Below, one piece after another: positions 8,788 through 17,135 of a DNA stretch of 25,209 bases. Source of the DNA: an uncultured Anaerococcus sp. (GTDB lineage Bacteria; Bacillota; Clostridia; Tissierellales; Peptoniphilaceae). The notes beneath the pieces are model-generated. The model did not search any database. It was not told the DNA's origin and saw nothing but the letters and a program-made list of their open reading frames with translations. The first letter of the stretch is position 1; each line of letters starts with the position of its first letter. The translations under genes were made by a program, and so were the position numbers. Location of the stretch: the NCBI RefSeq assembly GCF_947253225.1, contig NZ_CAMXYR010000022.1:1-25209 (forward strand), written 5' to 3'.

Positions 8788-8991
8788 TTATTTTCTACCG
8801 TATTTTTTGTTAAATTTCTCAACATTACCACCACGTTCAGCGTTTCTTTGTTTTCCAGAGTAGAATGGATGACAATTACCACAAACTTCTACTTTGATTT
8901 CTTCTTCAGTAGAACCTACGGTAAATTCATTTCCACATGAAATACAAGTTACTTTTGCTTGGTGATATTCTGGATGTAATTCTTTTTTCAT
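8788..8991 (-). CDS. rpmE: 50S ribosomal protein L31 (zinc-binding type)
   Basis: The 67-residue large-subunit protein L31 carries two CxxC pairs (CISC and CGNC), the zinc-binding C+ form, with the conserved HPFYSGKQ stretch and a C-terminal NKKYGRK tail. The frame is open 9 codons further upstream, but the ATG at 8991 follows AGAGGTG (8997-9003) at ideal spacing and begins MKKELHPEY as in homologues. The gene has its own promoter at 9031-9059 and its own terminator. It follows rho, an order common in Firmicutes. A C+ L31 binds zinc, and in several bacteria a zinc-free paralogue replaces it in zinc shortage; none is visible here. Confidence 0.96.
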   Translation of the reverse strand: MKKELHPEYHQAKVTCISCGNEFTVGSTEEEIKVEVCGNCHPFYSGKQRNAERGGNVEKFNKKYGRK

Positions 8992-9030
8992 ATGAACACC
9001 TCTTGTTTCTTCTTTCAATAAGCAATTAAT

Positions 9031-9059
9031 ATTGTACCATGAATGTATTAATTTTTCAA
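9031..9059 (-). promoter_or_regulatory. Sigma-A-type promoter of rpmE
   Basis: On the minus strand TTGAAA (9059-9054) is followed after 17 nt by TACAAT (9036-9031). It lies directly behind the rho stop codon and gives an rpmE leader of about 35 nt. Confidence 0.8.
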
Positions 9060-9062
9060 GGC

Positions 9063-10367
9063 TTAATAGGAATTATTTATAAGGTCAATAAATTGCTTGT
9101 TAGTTTCTGTCCTTTTCATCCAATCAATAAGTTCGACAATAGATTCGGTGGTGGACATATCAGATTTTCTAAGCTTAACAACAGCTTCTAACTCCCTGTC
9201 CGTAAGAAGAAGGTCCTCTCTCCTTGTTGATGATTTTTCTATATTAATTGCTGGGAATATTCTTCTATCAGCAAGCCTTCTGTCAAGGTGAATCTCCATA
9301 TTTCCAGTTCCCTTAAACTCTTCAAAAATCATATCATCCATTCTAGAACCAGTATCCACTAGGGCTGTAGCTAGGATTGTTAGAGAACCACCACCCTCTA
9401 TATTTCTTGCAGCCCCAAAAAATTGTTTAGGACCTACTAGAGCAAGAGGATCAAGCCCACCAGAAAGAGTTCGTCCTGATTGAGGAGTCATAATATTGTA
9501 GGCACGAGCAAGTCTTGTTATTGAATCAAGGAGAATTACCACATCTTTTTTTCCCTCAACAAATCTTTTAGCTCTTTCAAGAACCATCTCAGCCATATCG
9601 ATATGATTTTGTGGTGGCTTGTCAAAGGTTGATGCCGCAACTTCTGTTCTCATAAGTTCATTGGTTGGATCCCTATATTCATTGACATATCTTATAAAGT
9701 CAGTAACTTCTTCTGGTCTTTCGTCAATTAATAATACAATTATTTTAATATCTTCGTAATTTTTTTCTATTGATCTTTCAATATCTTTGATAAGAGTGGT
9801 CTTTCCTGCCTTGGGTTGGGAGACAATCAACCCTCTTTGGCCACGACCGATTGGACTAATAAAATCTATGATTCTTTCTGAAAAATGTTGTTTGCTTGTC
9901 TCAAGACTAATTTTTTCGTTTGGATAGATTGGTGTCAAGTCTTCAAAAAGTGGTCTATTAAAGGCAACTCCAGGCTTAATTCCATTTACATCTGATACAA
10001 ATATTAAAGGAGCAAATTTATCTCTAGCGTGCTTTTCTCTGGCGATTCCTCTGATGAAATCTCCAGTTTTTAGCCTAAACATCTTAATTTGCTTAGGTGG
10101 GACATAGATATCATCATCTCCACTTTCATACATTTCTGTTCTTAGAAATCCATAACCATCTGGTAGTATTTCTAGGATTCCTTCACAATCAAACTTGGCT
10201 CCCAAGTCATTTTCTGCTTCTTCTTTTTTCTCTTCGTCTTTGTTGGCATTTTCTTCTTCTATTAGCTTAATCAGCTCATCTTTTCTGTACTTTGTAATAG
10301 ATTCAATGCCTAATTCTTTTGCAATTTCTCTTAGGTCAACTAATTTTTTCTCTTTTAAATTATCCAT
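9063..10367 (-). CDS. rho: Transcription termination factor Rho
   Basis: Rho is the hexameric RNA-dependent ATPase that ends transcription of untranslated RNA. The protein is 434 residues. It has a SAP-like Rho_N domain in the first 45 residues and a short acidic, lysine-rich linker (about 45-65). The cold-shock-like RNA-binding domain follows (GYGFLRTEMYESGDDDIYVPP), then the RecA-like ATPase with Walker A PKAGKTT ending near 191 and Walker B VVILLDSITRLARAYN. I start at the ATG at 10367, preceded by AAAGGAA (10371-10377), although the frame is open 28 codons upstream into fba. That upstream stretch would encode part of the fba terminator. The start lies only 14 nt after that hairpin and its T run, which leaves no room for a separate promoter. 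Confidence 0.97.
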   Translation of the reverse strand: MDNLKEKKLVDLREIAKELGIESITKYRKDELIKLIEEENANKDEEKKEEAENDLGAKFDCEGILEILPDGYGFLRTEMYESGDDDIYVPPKQIKMFRLKTGDFIRGIAREKHARDKFAPLIFVSDVNGIKPGVAFNRPLFEDLTPIYPNEKISLETSKQHFSERIIDFISPIGRGQRGLIVSQPKAGKTTLIKDIERSIEKNYEDIKIIVLLIDERPEEVTDFIRYVNEYRDPTNELMRTEVAASTFDKPPQNHIDMAEMVLERAKRFVEGKKDVVILLDSITRLARAYNIMTPQSGRTLSGGLDPLALVGPKQFFGAARNIEGGGSLTILATALVDTGSRMDDMIFEEFKGTGNMEIHLDRRLADRRIFPAINIEKSSTRREDLLLTDRELEAVVKLRKSDMSTTESIVELIDWMKRTETNKQFIDLINNSY

Positions 10368-10381
10368 ACATTCCTTTGTAG

Positions 10382-10406
10382 AAAAAAGAGAGCCATCTAG
10401 GCTCCC
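10382..10406 (-). terminator. Intrinsic terminator between fba and rho
   Basis: On the minus strand GGGAGCC and GGCTCTC pair (7 bp with one G-U) around a 5-nt loop and run into TTTTTT (10387-10382). The upstream arm sits inside a run of seven G. The hairpin begins about 20 nt after the fba stop and lies inside what would be the rho leader, so it could terminate fba and attenuate rho. Confidence 0.85.
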
Positions 10407-10425
10407 CCCCTTTTCCTTATTTTTC

Positions 10426-11289
10426 TTATTTTGCGCTATTTGTTGAACCAAACATCTCGATTTTTTCTTCTACTTTATCGATAATAGCTTGTGTTCCATC
10501 AGCTAAAACTTTTCTTGGGTCAAAGCCTTTGCCTTTTAGGTCTTTTCCAGCTTCAATATATTTTCTTGTAGCTTCAGCAAATACAAGTTGACACTCAGTA
10601 TTTACGTTGATTTTTGATACACCAAGGCTGATTGCTTTTTTGATTTGGTCATCAGGAATACCTGTACCACCATGTAGAACTATTGGCATTTTAACTGCAT
10701 CAGAAATTTCTTTAAGTCTTTCAAAATTTAGTCCCTTCCAGTTTGCTGGATATACTCCGTGGATATTACCGATTCCTGCTGCTAAGAAGTCAATTCCACA
10801 AGCTGCAAGTTGTTTACATTCTTCAACATCAGCAAGTTCACCTTCAGAGGCAACGCCATCTTCTTCTCCACCAATTCCACCAACTTCACCTTCTACAGAG
10901 ATTCCCTTTGAATGAGCAAGTTCAACAATTTCTCTTGTCTTTTCAAGGTTTTCTTCAAGTGGGAAGTGAGAACCATCAAACATTACTGATGTGAATCCAG
11001 CTTCGATAGCTTTCTTAGCTCCTTCATATGAACCGTGATCAAGGTGAATTGCAACTGGAACTGTGATTCCCATTTCATCGTGCATTGTTTTTACTAGATT
11101 AGCAACAACTTTAAAACCACCCATATACTTAATTGCACCTTCAGAACCTGCAATTATAACAGCTGTCTTCTTTTCTTCTGCTGCGGTTAGGATTGCTTTT
11201 GTCCATTCAAGGTTATTTGTGTTGAAGTGACCAATAGCATATCCATTTTCATAAGCTTTATCTAACATTTCTTTTGCATTAACTAACAT
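10426..11289 (-). CDS. fba: Class II fructose-1,6-bisphosphate aldolase
   Basis: The 287-residue metal-dependent aldolase cleaves fructose-1,6-bisphosphate to glyceraldehyde-3-phosphate and DHAP in glycolysis. Visible signatures are GHFNTNNLEW, the catalytic and zinc-binding AIHLDHG, EGEVGGIGGEEDGV, the histidine in GNIHGVYPAN, and the phosphate-binding LHGGTGIPDD plus KINVNTE. The length and overall sequence resemble Bacillus FbaA. The ATG follows AAGGAG at good spacing. The 56 nt between proS and fba are AT-rich and hold a TATACT -10-like hexamer (11331-11326) with only a poor -35, so an own promoter is possible but not proven. A terminator follows. Confidence 0.97.
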   Translation of the reverse strand: MLVNAKEMLDKAYENGYAIGHFNTNNLEWTKAILTAAEEKKTAVIIAGSEGAIKYMGGFKVVANLVKTMHDEMGITVPVAIHLDHGSYEGAKKAIEAGFTSVMFDGSHFPLEENLEKTREIVELAHSKGISVEGEVGGIGGEEDGVASEGELADVEECKQLAACGIDFLAAGIGNIHGVYPANWKGLNFERLKEISDAVKMPIVLHGGTGIPDDQIKKAISLGVSKINVNTECQLVFAEATRKYIEAGKDLKGKGFDPRKVLADGTQAIIDKVEEKIEMFGSTNSAK

Positions 11290-11345
11290 ATTGTCTCCTT
11301 ATAGTTCTTATTCAAATTTTCTTTCAGTATAATAATACCCTTTTT

Positions 11346-13064
11346 TTAGCTAAAAGATAGGTCTTTTTTGATAGCTGAAATTATTTTTTCTATAGCCTCA
11401 TCCGAAGATATTTTTTCATTATCCATTTCACGTCTGGTAGAATACTCTACGAGATTTTCGCTAGCGTCTTTTCCAACAGTAATTCTATATGGAATTCCAA
11501 TAAGGTCTCTATCGTTAAACTTAACTCCAGCTCTTTCTTTTCTATCATCAAGGAGGACATCTATCCTTTCCTCCTTAAATTTCTTATAAATTCTTTCTCC
11601 TAGTTCTTTTTGCTTATCATCATTAATATTTATAATTGTTACTATGGCTTCAAAAGGAGCAACAGAGGTTGGCCAAATAATTCCTCTATCATCGTGGTAT
11701 TGCTCCACAATAGCTGAAACTGAACGAGAAATTCCTATTCCGTATGAACCCATAATAAAAGGCTTTTGCTTGCCATTTTCATCCAAGAAGTAGGCCTCTA
11801 GTCCTTCTGAATATTTTGTTCCTAGTTGGAAGATATTTCCTACCTCAATGCCCCTAGCAGCTTTCAAAATTCCTGAACCATCATAGGCCATATCTCCTTG
11901 TCTTGCTGTAAGTAGATCTTCAACAATTTCTCCCTCAAAATCCCTACCATAGTTAGCATTTTTATAGTGGTGGTCACTTTTATTCGCACCAATAACAAGG
12001 TTGTTTATCTTTGTTAAGGATTCATCTACAAGAACTCTTACTCCTTCTTCTAGCCCGATTGGTCCAGTATAACCTGGCTTAGCTCCTGTTATTTTTTCGA
12101 TTGTTTCATCATCCAACATTTCTATTTCATGTTCTGGAACCTTAAGGTAAGAGATAAGTTTTGCCATATTTAGCTCTCTATCTCCTGGCACAAAGCAAAT
12201 AACTGGCTCACCTTTAACAAGTAGGTCAACTGCTTTTGCACAGTGTCTTGGGTCTGTTCCTAAAAATTCAGAAACCTCTTCTATTGTTGTTTTTCCAACT
12301 GTTTCTACAAGTTCCAGTTCTTTTTCTTCTTCTTTAACAAAATCCATCTTAAATCTTGCTTTTTCATCTGTTGCAGCATAATCTGAAGAATCTGTATAAA
12401 GAATCACTCCCTCACCCGTCTCGGAGAGAGCTATGAACTCGTGGCTTTTTTTGCCTCCCATAGTTCCTGTATCTCCCTCAACGATTTTGTAAGTTAGCCC
12501 CATCTTGTCAAAAGCTTCTACATAGGCATCCCACATCTTCTTGTAAGATACTTCTAGGCCTTCAAAATCTGCATCAAAAGAATAAGCATCTTTCATAAGA
12601 AAATCTCTTGACCTATTGATACCAAATCTTGGTCTTTTCTCGTCCCTGAATTTATCTACTATTTGATAAATGTTTAGGGGTAATTGTTTGTATGAATTTA
12701 GTTCATTTTTGACTAAATTTGTGAAGGATTCCTCAGCAGTTGGTCCAAGGCAATATTCTCTATCGTGCCTATCTTTTAGTTTAAACATTTCAGGGCCAAA
12801 AGTTTCCCATCTTCCTGAAGCTTCCCATATTTCTCTGGCTTGAAGTATTGATGTTGACACTTCAATAGAGTCATAGTTTTCCATAGCAATACGCACTATA
12901 GCTTCAATTTTATTAATTACTTTCTTACCTAATGGCAAAAAAGAGTAAACTCCACTAGCTTGCTTTCTTATAAAAGCACCTCTTGTCAAAAATCTATGGC
13001 TAGCTGTTTCTGCATCTACAGGGTCTTGCCTGAGTGTTGGCATATAATATTTTGATAATTTCAT
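11346..13064 (-). CDS. proS: Prolyl-tRNA synthetase (bacterial type with editing insertion)
   Basis: The 572-residue class II aminoacyl-tRNA synthetase charges tRNA-Pro. The N terminus has TRGAFIRKQASGVYSFLPLG, and motif 2 is around the FRDEKRPRFGINRSRDFLMKD region. A roughly 180-residue insertion (about 225-405) is the YbaK-like editing domain that clears Ala-tRNA-Pro in the bacterial ProRS form. Motif 3 appears as GSYGIGISRSVSAIVEQ, followed by the anticodon-binding domain ending near residue 572. It overlaps the tex stop by 4 nt (ATGA), with an AGGAG ribosome binding site in the tex end, so the two are translationally coupled. Confidence 0.97.
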   Translation of the reverse strand: MKLSKYYMPTLRQDPVDAETASHRFLTRGAFIRKQASGVYSFLPLGKKVINKIEAIVRIAMENYDSIEVSTSILQAREIWEASGRWETFGPEMFKLKDRHDREYCLGPTAEESFTNLVKNELNSYKQLPLNIYQIVDKFRDEKRPRFGINRSRDFLMKDAYSFDADFEGLEVSYKKMWDAYVEAFDKMGLTYKIVEGDTGTMGGKKSHEFIALSETGEGVILYTDSSDYAATDEKARFKMDFVKEEEKELELVETVGKTTIEEVSEFLGTDPRHCAKAVDLLVKGEPVICFVPGDRELNMAKLISYLKVPEHEIEMLDDETIEKITGAKPGYTGPIGLEEGVRVLVDESLTKINNLVIGANKSDHHYKNANYGRDFEGEIVEDLLTARQGDMAYDGSGILKAARGIEVGNIFQLGTKYSEGLEAYFLDENGKQKPFIMGSYGIGISRSVSAIVEQYHDDRGIIWPTSVAPFEAIVTIININDDKQKELGERIYKKFKEERIDVLLDDRKERAGVKFNDRDLIGIPYRITVGKDASENLVEYSTRREMDNEKISSDEAIEKIISAIKKDLSFS

Positions 13065-15160
13065 ATTTCTCCTACATCCTTCATTGATAGACCTATTCTT
13101 TGTTTTTTCTTGTCTATCTCTATTACTTTTACATCTACTATTTGTGAGTTTGTCAATACTTCGTTAGGATTTGTTATATATTTGTTAGAAATCCTTGAAA
13201 TATGAACAAGCCCATCTATTCCTACTCCAATATCTACAAAGGCACCAAAGTCTGTAATATTACGAACCTTGCCCTTTAAAACCATCCCTTCCTTGAGATC
13301 ATCTATTCCCATTATTTCTTTTTTAGTTAAAACCTCAGGATTATCTTCTCTAGGATCCCTGCCGGGCTTCTTAAGCTCAGCAATTATATCTTTAAGTGTC
13401 GGAAGTCCAACCTCAAGTTCTTCCGCTAACTGTTCTAAGTCGATATTAGCTAAGTCCTTACCAACTAATTTTTTCGCAATCTTATATGATTCTGGATGAA
13501 CCGCCGTATTATCTAAAAGCTCTGGCGAATCTGGAAACCTCAAAAAACCAGCAGCAAGCTTGTAAGTCTTATCTCCAAGTCCCTTAACATTTTTAAGGTC
13601 TTTTCTATAAACTAACTTGCCATCTTTGAAGTCCTCTTCAATTCTTTTCGCTAAGTTTTGGTTGAGTCCAGAAACATAACCCAAAAGTTTATAAGAAGCA
13701 TTGTTGATTGTAACACCAACTTCATTTACTGCATCTTCAACAATCTTGGAAAGTTCTTCATCAAGTTTCTTTTCATCAAGGTCATGCTGGTATTGACCTA
13801 TTCCTATATGTTTTGGCTCAATCTTAACAAGTTCTGCCATAGGGTCTTGAAGCCTTCTCGCCATTGAAATAGCTCCTCTAATTGTAACATCTAAGTCTGG
13901 AAACTCTTCCTTGCCAAGACTTGATGCAGAATATACAGATGCTCCCGCCTCGTTGACTACAGCATAGCTTACGCCTCTAACTTCTTTCAACAACTTGTTA
14001 ACTACAAGTTCTGTTTCCCTAGAAGCTGTGGCATTACCTAAAGCAATCAAGCTTACCCCATATTTTTCTATAAATTTTTTGAGAATTTCAATGGATTCTT
14101 TTTCCTTTTTGTGGGGTTCTACAGGATAAATAACTGCTGAATCTAAATATTTTCCGAATTGATCGACTACTGCAACCTTACATCCCGTTCTAAAACCTGG
14201 GTCAAGTCCTATAACCGCCTGCCCTTTTATGGGTCTTTGCAAGAGATACGGCTTCAAATTCTTACCAAAAACATCTATCGACTCATCCTCTGCCTTATCT
14301 GTTAGGAAATTCCTCATCTCTGTTGTAATGGATGGAAGCATGAGTCTCTTGTAAGCATCATCAACAGTATTCTTCAACAAGTTCTTCTGAAAATCATTAT
14401 AGGTCTTATTTTCCTCAAACAAATCCCCTATAAGCTTTTTATTGTATTCATCAGTAAATTCAAGTTTAACACTAAGGGCATTTTCTTTCTCTGCCCTATT
14501 GATAGCGAGAATTTGGAAGGCTTTCATTTCTCTAAGCTTTTTTGTGAAGTTATAATAATTTTCGTAAAGACCATTTTCGTCTTCTTTCTCACCAGCAATA
14601 AGCTTAGCCCTAACAAAACCATCTCTTCTTATAATATTTCTTGCCGGAATGCTATTTGCTATATCTTCCGCTAATATATCAAGAGACCTTTCCACTGCCT
14701 CCTTCTCATCTTCAAGTCCTTCGCAAAGGAAGTCCTTAGCAGTAGTTAATGCTTCGTCCATGCTAGTTATAGTATCAAATATCTTTTTCAAAAGTACATC
14801 GAGTCCGAACTCTCTGGCTATATCTGCCCTAGTTTTTCTTTTTGACTTGTAAGGAGCATAGATGTCTTCAAGAATTGTAAGAGAATTTGTGGACAAAATC
14901 TCCTCTTTAAGCTCATCAGTAAGTTTGCCTTGACCTTCTATAGAATTGATAATTTCTTCTTGTCGTTTTTCGATATTTCTTAACTTTTTAAGGTTTTTTT
15001 CTATTTCCCTTATTTCCACATCAGTAAGATTTCCAGTAACTTCCTTTCTATACCTAGCTATAAAGGCAACAGTAGAACCCTCATCCAAAAGTTTAGTAAC
15101 TGCTCCAATCCTATCCCCACTAATCTTTAACTGATCTGATAATATTTCCGTAATATTCAT
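13061..15160 (-). CDS. tex: Tex-family S1 RNA-binding transcription accessory protein
   Basis: The 699-residue protein has the Tex layout. An N-terminal helical domain contains VAFIARYRKEVTG. A YqgF/RNase H-like domain lies around residues 320-440 (AVIGLDPGFRTGCKVAVVD). Helix-hairpin-helix segments include GLGDKTYKLAAGFLRF, and a C-terminal S1 domain covers about 628-697 (GKVRNITDFGAFVDIGVGIDG). Tex homologues bind nucleic acids and associate with transcription or ribosomes; the precise role is not settled. The ATG at 15160 gives the expected N terminus, but the only purine-rich ribosome binding sequence (AGAGGAG) lies about 16 nt upstream, unusually far. A terminator hairpin of the preceding gene stands just before it. 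Confidence 0.95.
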   Translation of the reverse strand: MNITEILSDQLKISGDRIGAVTKLLDEGSTVAFIARYRKEVTGNLTDVEIREIEKNLKKLRNIEKRQEEIINSIEGQGKLTDELKEEILSTNSLTILEDIYAPYKSKRKTRADIAREFGLDVLLKKIFDTITSMDEALTTAKDFLCEGLEDEKEAVERSLDILAEDIANSIPARNIIRRDGFVRAKLIAGEKEDENGLYENYYNFTKKLREMKAFQILAINRAEKENALSVKLEFTDEYNKKLIGDLFEENKTYNDFQKNLLKNTVDDAYKRLMLPSITTEMRNFLTDKAEDESIDVFGKNLKPYLLQRPIKGQAVIGLDPGFRTGCKVAVVDQFGKYLDSAVIYPVEPHKKEKESIEILKKFIEKYGVSLIALGNATASRETELVVNKLLKEVRGVSYAVVNEAGASVYSASSLGKEEFPDLDVTIRGAISMARRLQDPMAELVKIEPKHIGIGQYQHDLDEKKLDEELSKIVEDAVNEVGVTINNASYKLLGYVSGLNQNLAKRIEEDFKDGKLVYRKDLKNVKGLGDKTYKLAAGFLRFPDSPELLDNTAVHPESYKIAKKLVGKDLANIDLEQLAEELEVGLPTLKDIIAELKKPGRDPREDNPEVLTKKEIMGIDDLKEGMVLKGKVRNITDFGAFVDIGVGIDGLVHISRISNKYITNPNEVLTNSQIVDVKVIEIDKKKQRIGLSMKDVGEI

Positions 15161-15190
15161 AAAATTTATATAACAACTCCTCTAAAAAGC

Positions 15191-15213
15191 AAAAGATAGG
15201 AATAATTCCTACC
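15191..15213 (-). terminator. Intrinsic terminator after the membrane protein gene
   Basis: On the minus strand GGTAGGAA (15213-15206) pairs with TTCCTATC (15202-15195), 8 bp with one G-U and a 3-nt loop. It is followed by TTTTGCTTTTT. It lies about 20 nt after the stop of the membrane protein gene and about 30 nt before the tex start. Confidence 0.75.
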
Positions 15214-15232
15214 TAAACTCTTATCCAATCCC

Positions 15233-16414
15233 TTAATTTCCTGTAATAAAATTAATCTTATATTTAGGAAAATTCATACTAATTATTCTACCACCAATAT
15301 TTTGATAATCCTTACCATCAAAATCAAAAATATTTGACGGATCGTAAAGCACTATCTTTGATTGTTTAATATCAGAAGGTTCGACAATCAATTCAAATTT
15401 GTAAGCTTTTCTATTCTTTGAATACATTATAAGAATGTCAATAAACCTACCATAGTCGTACTCATTATTGTGCTTAAATTCCAAATCTACCTTGTACTCC
15501 TTCTCCTCAACCATATTAAACCTTGCATTTTTACTTGTATAAGACGTAACTTCACCTGTAGTCATTTCAGTCAACCTAAAGGTTATAAAGTTCGTGTAAG
15601 TTTTATCTTCTCTTGTAGCAAGGTGTATGATATCCGTATTTGATAGCTCTTTTTCAATTTGCTCAATCTCTTTTTCCTTATCCTGAATCCTATATAAGTC
15701 AGCTAGAAAATTTTCTTCGGCACAAGTTTTACTTGTATCTTTAGTTGATTCAGCTTCATTTTTGTAGATTTTTATATCATCATCTAAACTTTTCCTTATA
15801 ATACGATCTCCATGCTTTTTCCTAGGTGATTTCTCACCAGAAGTCTCCTTTAAGTATTCGTCTATATCATCAAATTCCATCTTGTCATTTATAAGCCTTA
15901 CATCCTTATCGTTAAGATGCTTATAGGTTGAATACAAGGTTCTAAATATCATATATAAAAATGATAGAGATGTAAGGAGACTTTTGATTGGAGTAGGCAA
16001 AAAATTCTTGGTATCAATAATATTTACCACTACCATGATTATAAAGAAAAGTGCACCAGTATAGGAGAAAAATCCCTTGCCCTTTGGTTTGTACTCGCTC
16101 GCCTTTACAAGATTTGTTGAAGTTTTAAAAAGAATTCTTGCAATTTTAATCACAAAGACAATTGCTCCCAACAAATACATACCAGCAATAATGTTATTGA
16201 GTATAGGAAAAATCTCATAAAGATTTATTGGCAATGATTTTATGCCATAATCAAGGGCAAACGTAAAAGATAGGATAAATAGACCGCTCTTTCTGAAAGC
16301 CTTCGATACAAGATAAAGGATAAGTAATACTCCAATGAAAATTACAGGGACTATTGTTATTTGATTGTAAGTTAGTAAATTTCCTAATTCATTAAATATA
16401 TCTGATAAATCCAT
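15233..16414 (-). CDS. Multi-pass membrane protein of unknown function
   Basis: I do not recognise this 393-residue protein. About five hydrophobic segments can be seen at roughly residues 19-37, 44-60, 71-96, 115-133 and 139-157. A hydrophilic, charged region rich in Lys, Glu and Asp follows (160-260), and then a C-terminal part of mixed beta-like composition (265-393) with no obvious catalytic motif. The single Cys of the linker (KTCAEEN) is not in a metal-binding pattern. The ATG at 16414 has GGAG at good spacing and a good promoter upstream. The gene seems monocistronic, flanked by that promoter and a terminator. The layout, a membrane module plus a large soluble tail, would fit a membrane-anchored sensor or scaffold, but nothing in the sequence proves this. 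Confidence 0.8.
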   Translation of the reverse strand: MDLSDIFNELGNLLTYNQITIVPVIFIGVLLILYLVSKAFRKSGLFILSFTFALDYGIKSLPINLYEIFPILNNIIAGMYLLGAIVFVIKIARILFKTSTNLVKASEYKPKGKGFFSYTGALFFIIMVVVNIIDTKNFLPTPIKSLLTSLSFLYMIFRTLYSTYKHLNDKDVRLINDKMEFDDIDEYLKETSGEKSPRKKHGDRIIRKSLDDDIKIYKNEAESTKDTSKTCAEENFLADLYRIQDKEKEIEQIEKELSNTDIIHLATREDKTYTNFITFRLTEMTTGEVTSYTSKNARFNMVEEKEYKVDLEFKHNNEYDYGRFIDILIMYSKNRKAYKFELIVEPSDIKQSKIVLYDPSNIFDFDGKDYQNIGGRIISMNFPKYKINFITGN

Positions 16415-16432
16415 AATAGCTCCATACTTATA

Positions 16433-16460
16433 ATTATATCAAATATCTACCAAGATACAA
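16433..16460 (-). promoter_or_regulatory. Promoter of the membrane protein gene
   Basis: On the minus strand TTGTAT (16460-16455) and TATAAT (16438-16433) are separated by 16 nt. A TGA before the -10 gives an extended -10 (TGnTATAAT). Confidence 0.75.
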
Positions 16461-16516
16461 TAAAAAAAATAAAAAAATACACACAAATCCATAAAAATAT
16501 GGTAATATATAAGTAT

Positions 16517-16592
16517 GCTAGAATAGCTCAAGTGGTAGAGCAGCGGTATCGTAAACCGAAGGTTGCAGGTTCAAGTCCTGTTTCTAGCTCCA
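16517..16592 (+). tRNA. tRNA-Thr (anticodon CGT)
   Basis: The 76-nt sequence folds as a cloverleaf. The acceptor stem GCTAGAA pairs with TTCTAGC, the D stem is GCTC/GAGC, and the anticodon loop ATCGTAA carries CGT and reads ACG. The T arm has the loop TTCAAGT, the discriminator is U, and the CCA end is encoded. The outermost anticodon-stem pair (27-43) is a G-A mismatch. It is one of only two plus-strand genes in the window. A run of seven T directly follows CCA and may help termination. No convincing promoter is visible upstream. The stretch from here to about 16775 shows no gene. Confidence 0.95.
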
Positions 16593-16775
16593 TTTTTTTG
16601 CCTGAAATTTTTAAAGAATAAACTCTAGATTCTTTCCAGCTTTTTTTTGTTTTCTGATTATAGGTCTATAAAAAAGAATTTGCAATGTAGGTATTTCTTT
16701 AAAGCCAAAAAGCTCTTTTCTTTTTCTATAACTAATCCAAATATTTTATAGCAACTTTTTGTGTAAATTTAAAAC

Positions 16776-16799
16776 GAAAAAAGACCCTCAAGGGGTCTT
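16776..16799 (-). terminator. Intrinsic terminator of the ferredoxin gene
   Basis: AAGACCC (16799-16793, minus strand) pairs with GGGTCTT (16787-16781) over a 5-nt loop and is followed by a T run into TTTTCG. It lies about 25 nt after the ferredoxin stop. Confidence 0.9.
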
Positions 16800-16825
16800 A
16801 GTATGTCAATTATTTATGTAGTTGA

Positions 16826-16999
16826 TTATTCTTGGTCAATTGCTTCTACTGGACATACTGCTGCACATGAACCACAGTCAATACAAGCGTCTGCATCGAT
16901 CTCGTAAGCTGCATCTCCTTGAGCGATTGCTCCTACTGGACATTCACCTTCACATGATCCACATGAAATACATGTATTTTCATCTATTCTATAAGCCAT
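16826..16999 (-). CDS. 2[4Fe-4S] clostridial-type ferredoxin
   Basis: This 57-residue protein is a low-potential electron carrier of the anaerobic cytoplasm. It has two cluster-binding repeats, CISCGSCEGECPVG and CIDCGSCAAVCPVE, each of the form CxxCxxCxxxCP, so eight cysteines bind two cubane clusters. The two halves show the internal duplication typical of clostridial ferredoxin. The ATG follows AGGAGG (17006-17011) at good spacing. The gene stands alone, with a near-consensus promoter and a strong terminator, as expected for an abundant protein serving for example pyruvate:ferredoxin oxidoreductase. Neighbours give no partner. Confidence 0.97.
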   Translation of the reverse strand: MAYRIDENTCISCGSCEGECPVGAIAQGDAAYEIDADACIDCGSCAAVCPVEAIDQE

Positions 17000-17034
17000 A
17001 ATATTCCTCCTATTTATTTATTTCTTATGTCTAT

Positions 17035-17063
17035 AATATACAACACCCACTAGCAAAAGTCAA
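17035..17063 (-). promoter_or_regulatory. Promoter of the ferredoxin gene
   Basis: On the minus strand TTGACT (17063-17058) and TATATT (17040-17035) are separated by exactly 17 nt, a strong sigma-A-type promoter with a short leader of about 28 nt. Confidence 0.88.
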
Positions 17064-17097
17064 GAACTTTTTTATATTTATTCTGAATTTAATTTTA

Positions 17098-17135
17098 AAA
17101 TGATAATTTATTCAAATTGATATTAATTATCATTT
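17098..17135 (-). terminator. AT-rich hairpin after ricT, possible weak terminator
   Basis: A perfect 10-bp inverted repeat (AAATGATAAT 17098-17107 and ATTATCATTT 17126-17135) begins at the first base after the ricT stop codon. The stem is almost all A-T and the downstream T run is interrupted, so terminator strength is uncertain. Confidence 0.45.

Noticed and set aside
8742..8882. Longer prmC starting inside rpmE
   Set aside because: The extra residues read through the rpmE coding region and terminator hairpin and do not resemble PrmC N termini.
10368..10451. Longer rho starting inside fba
   Set aside because: The added residues would be encoded by the terminator hairpin and the fba end; a good ribosome binding site precedes the ATG at 10367.
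16593..16775. Possible small RNA or gene between the tRNA and the ferredoxin terminator
   Set aside because: The stretch is AT-rich with T runs but shows no open frame, promoter pair or stable hairpin that I could defend.
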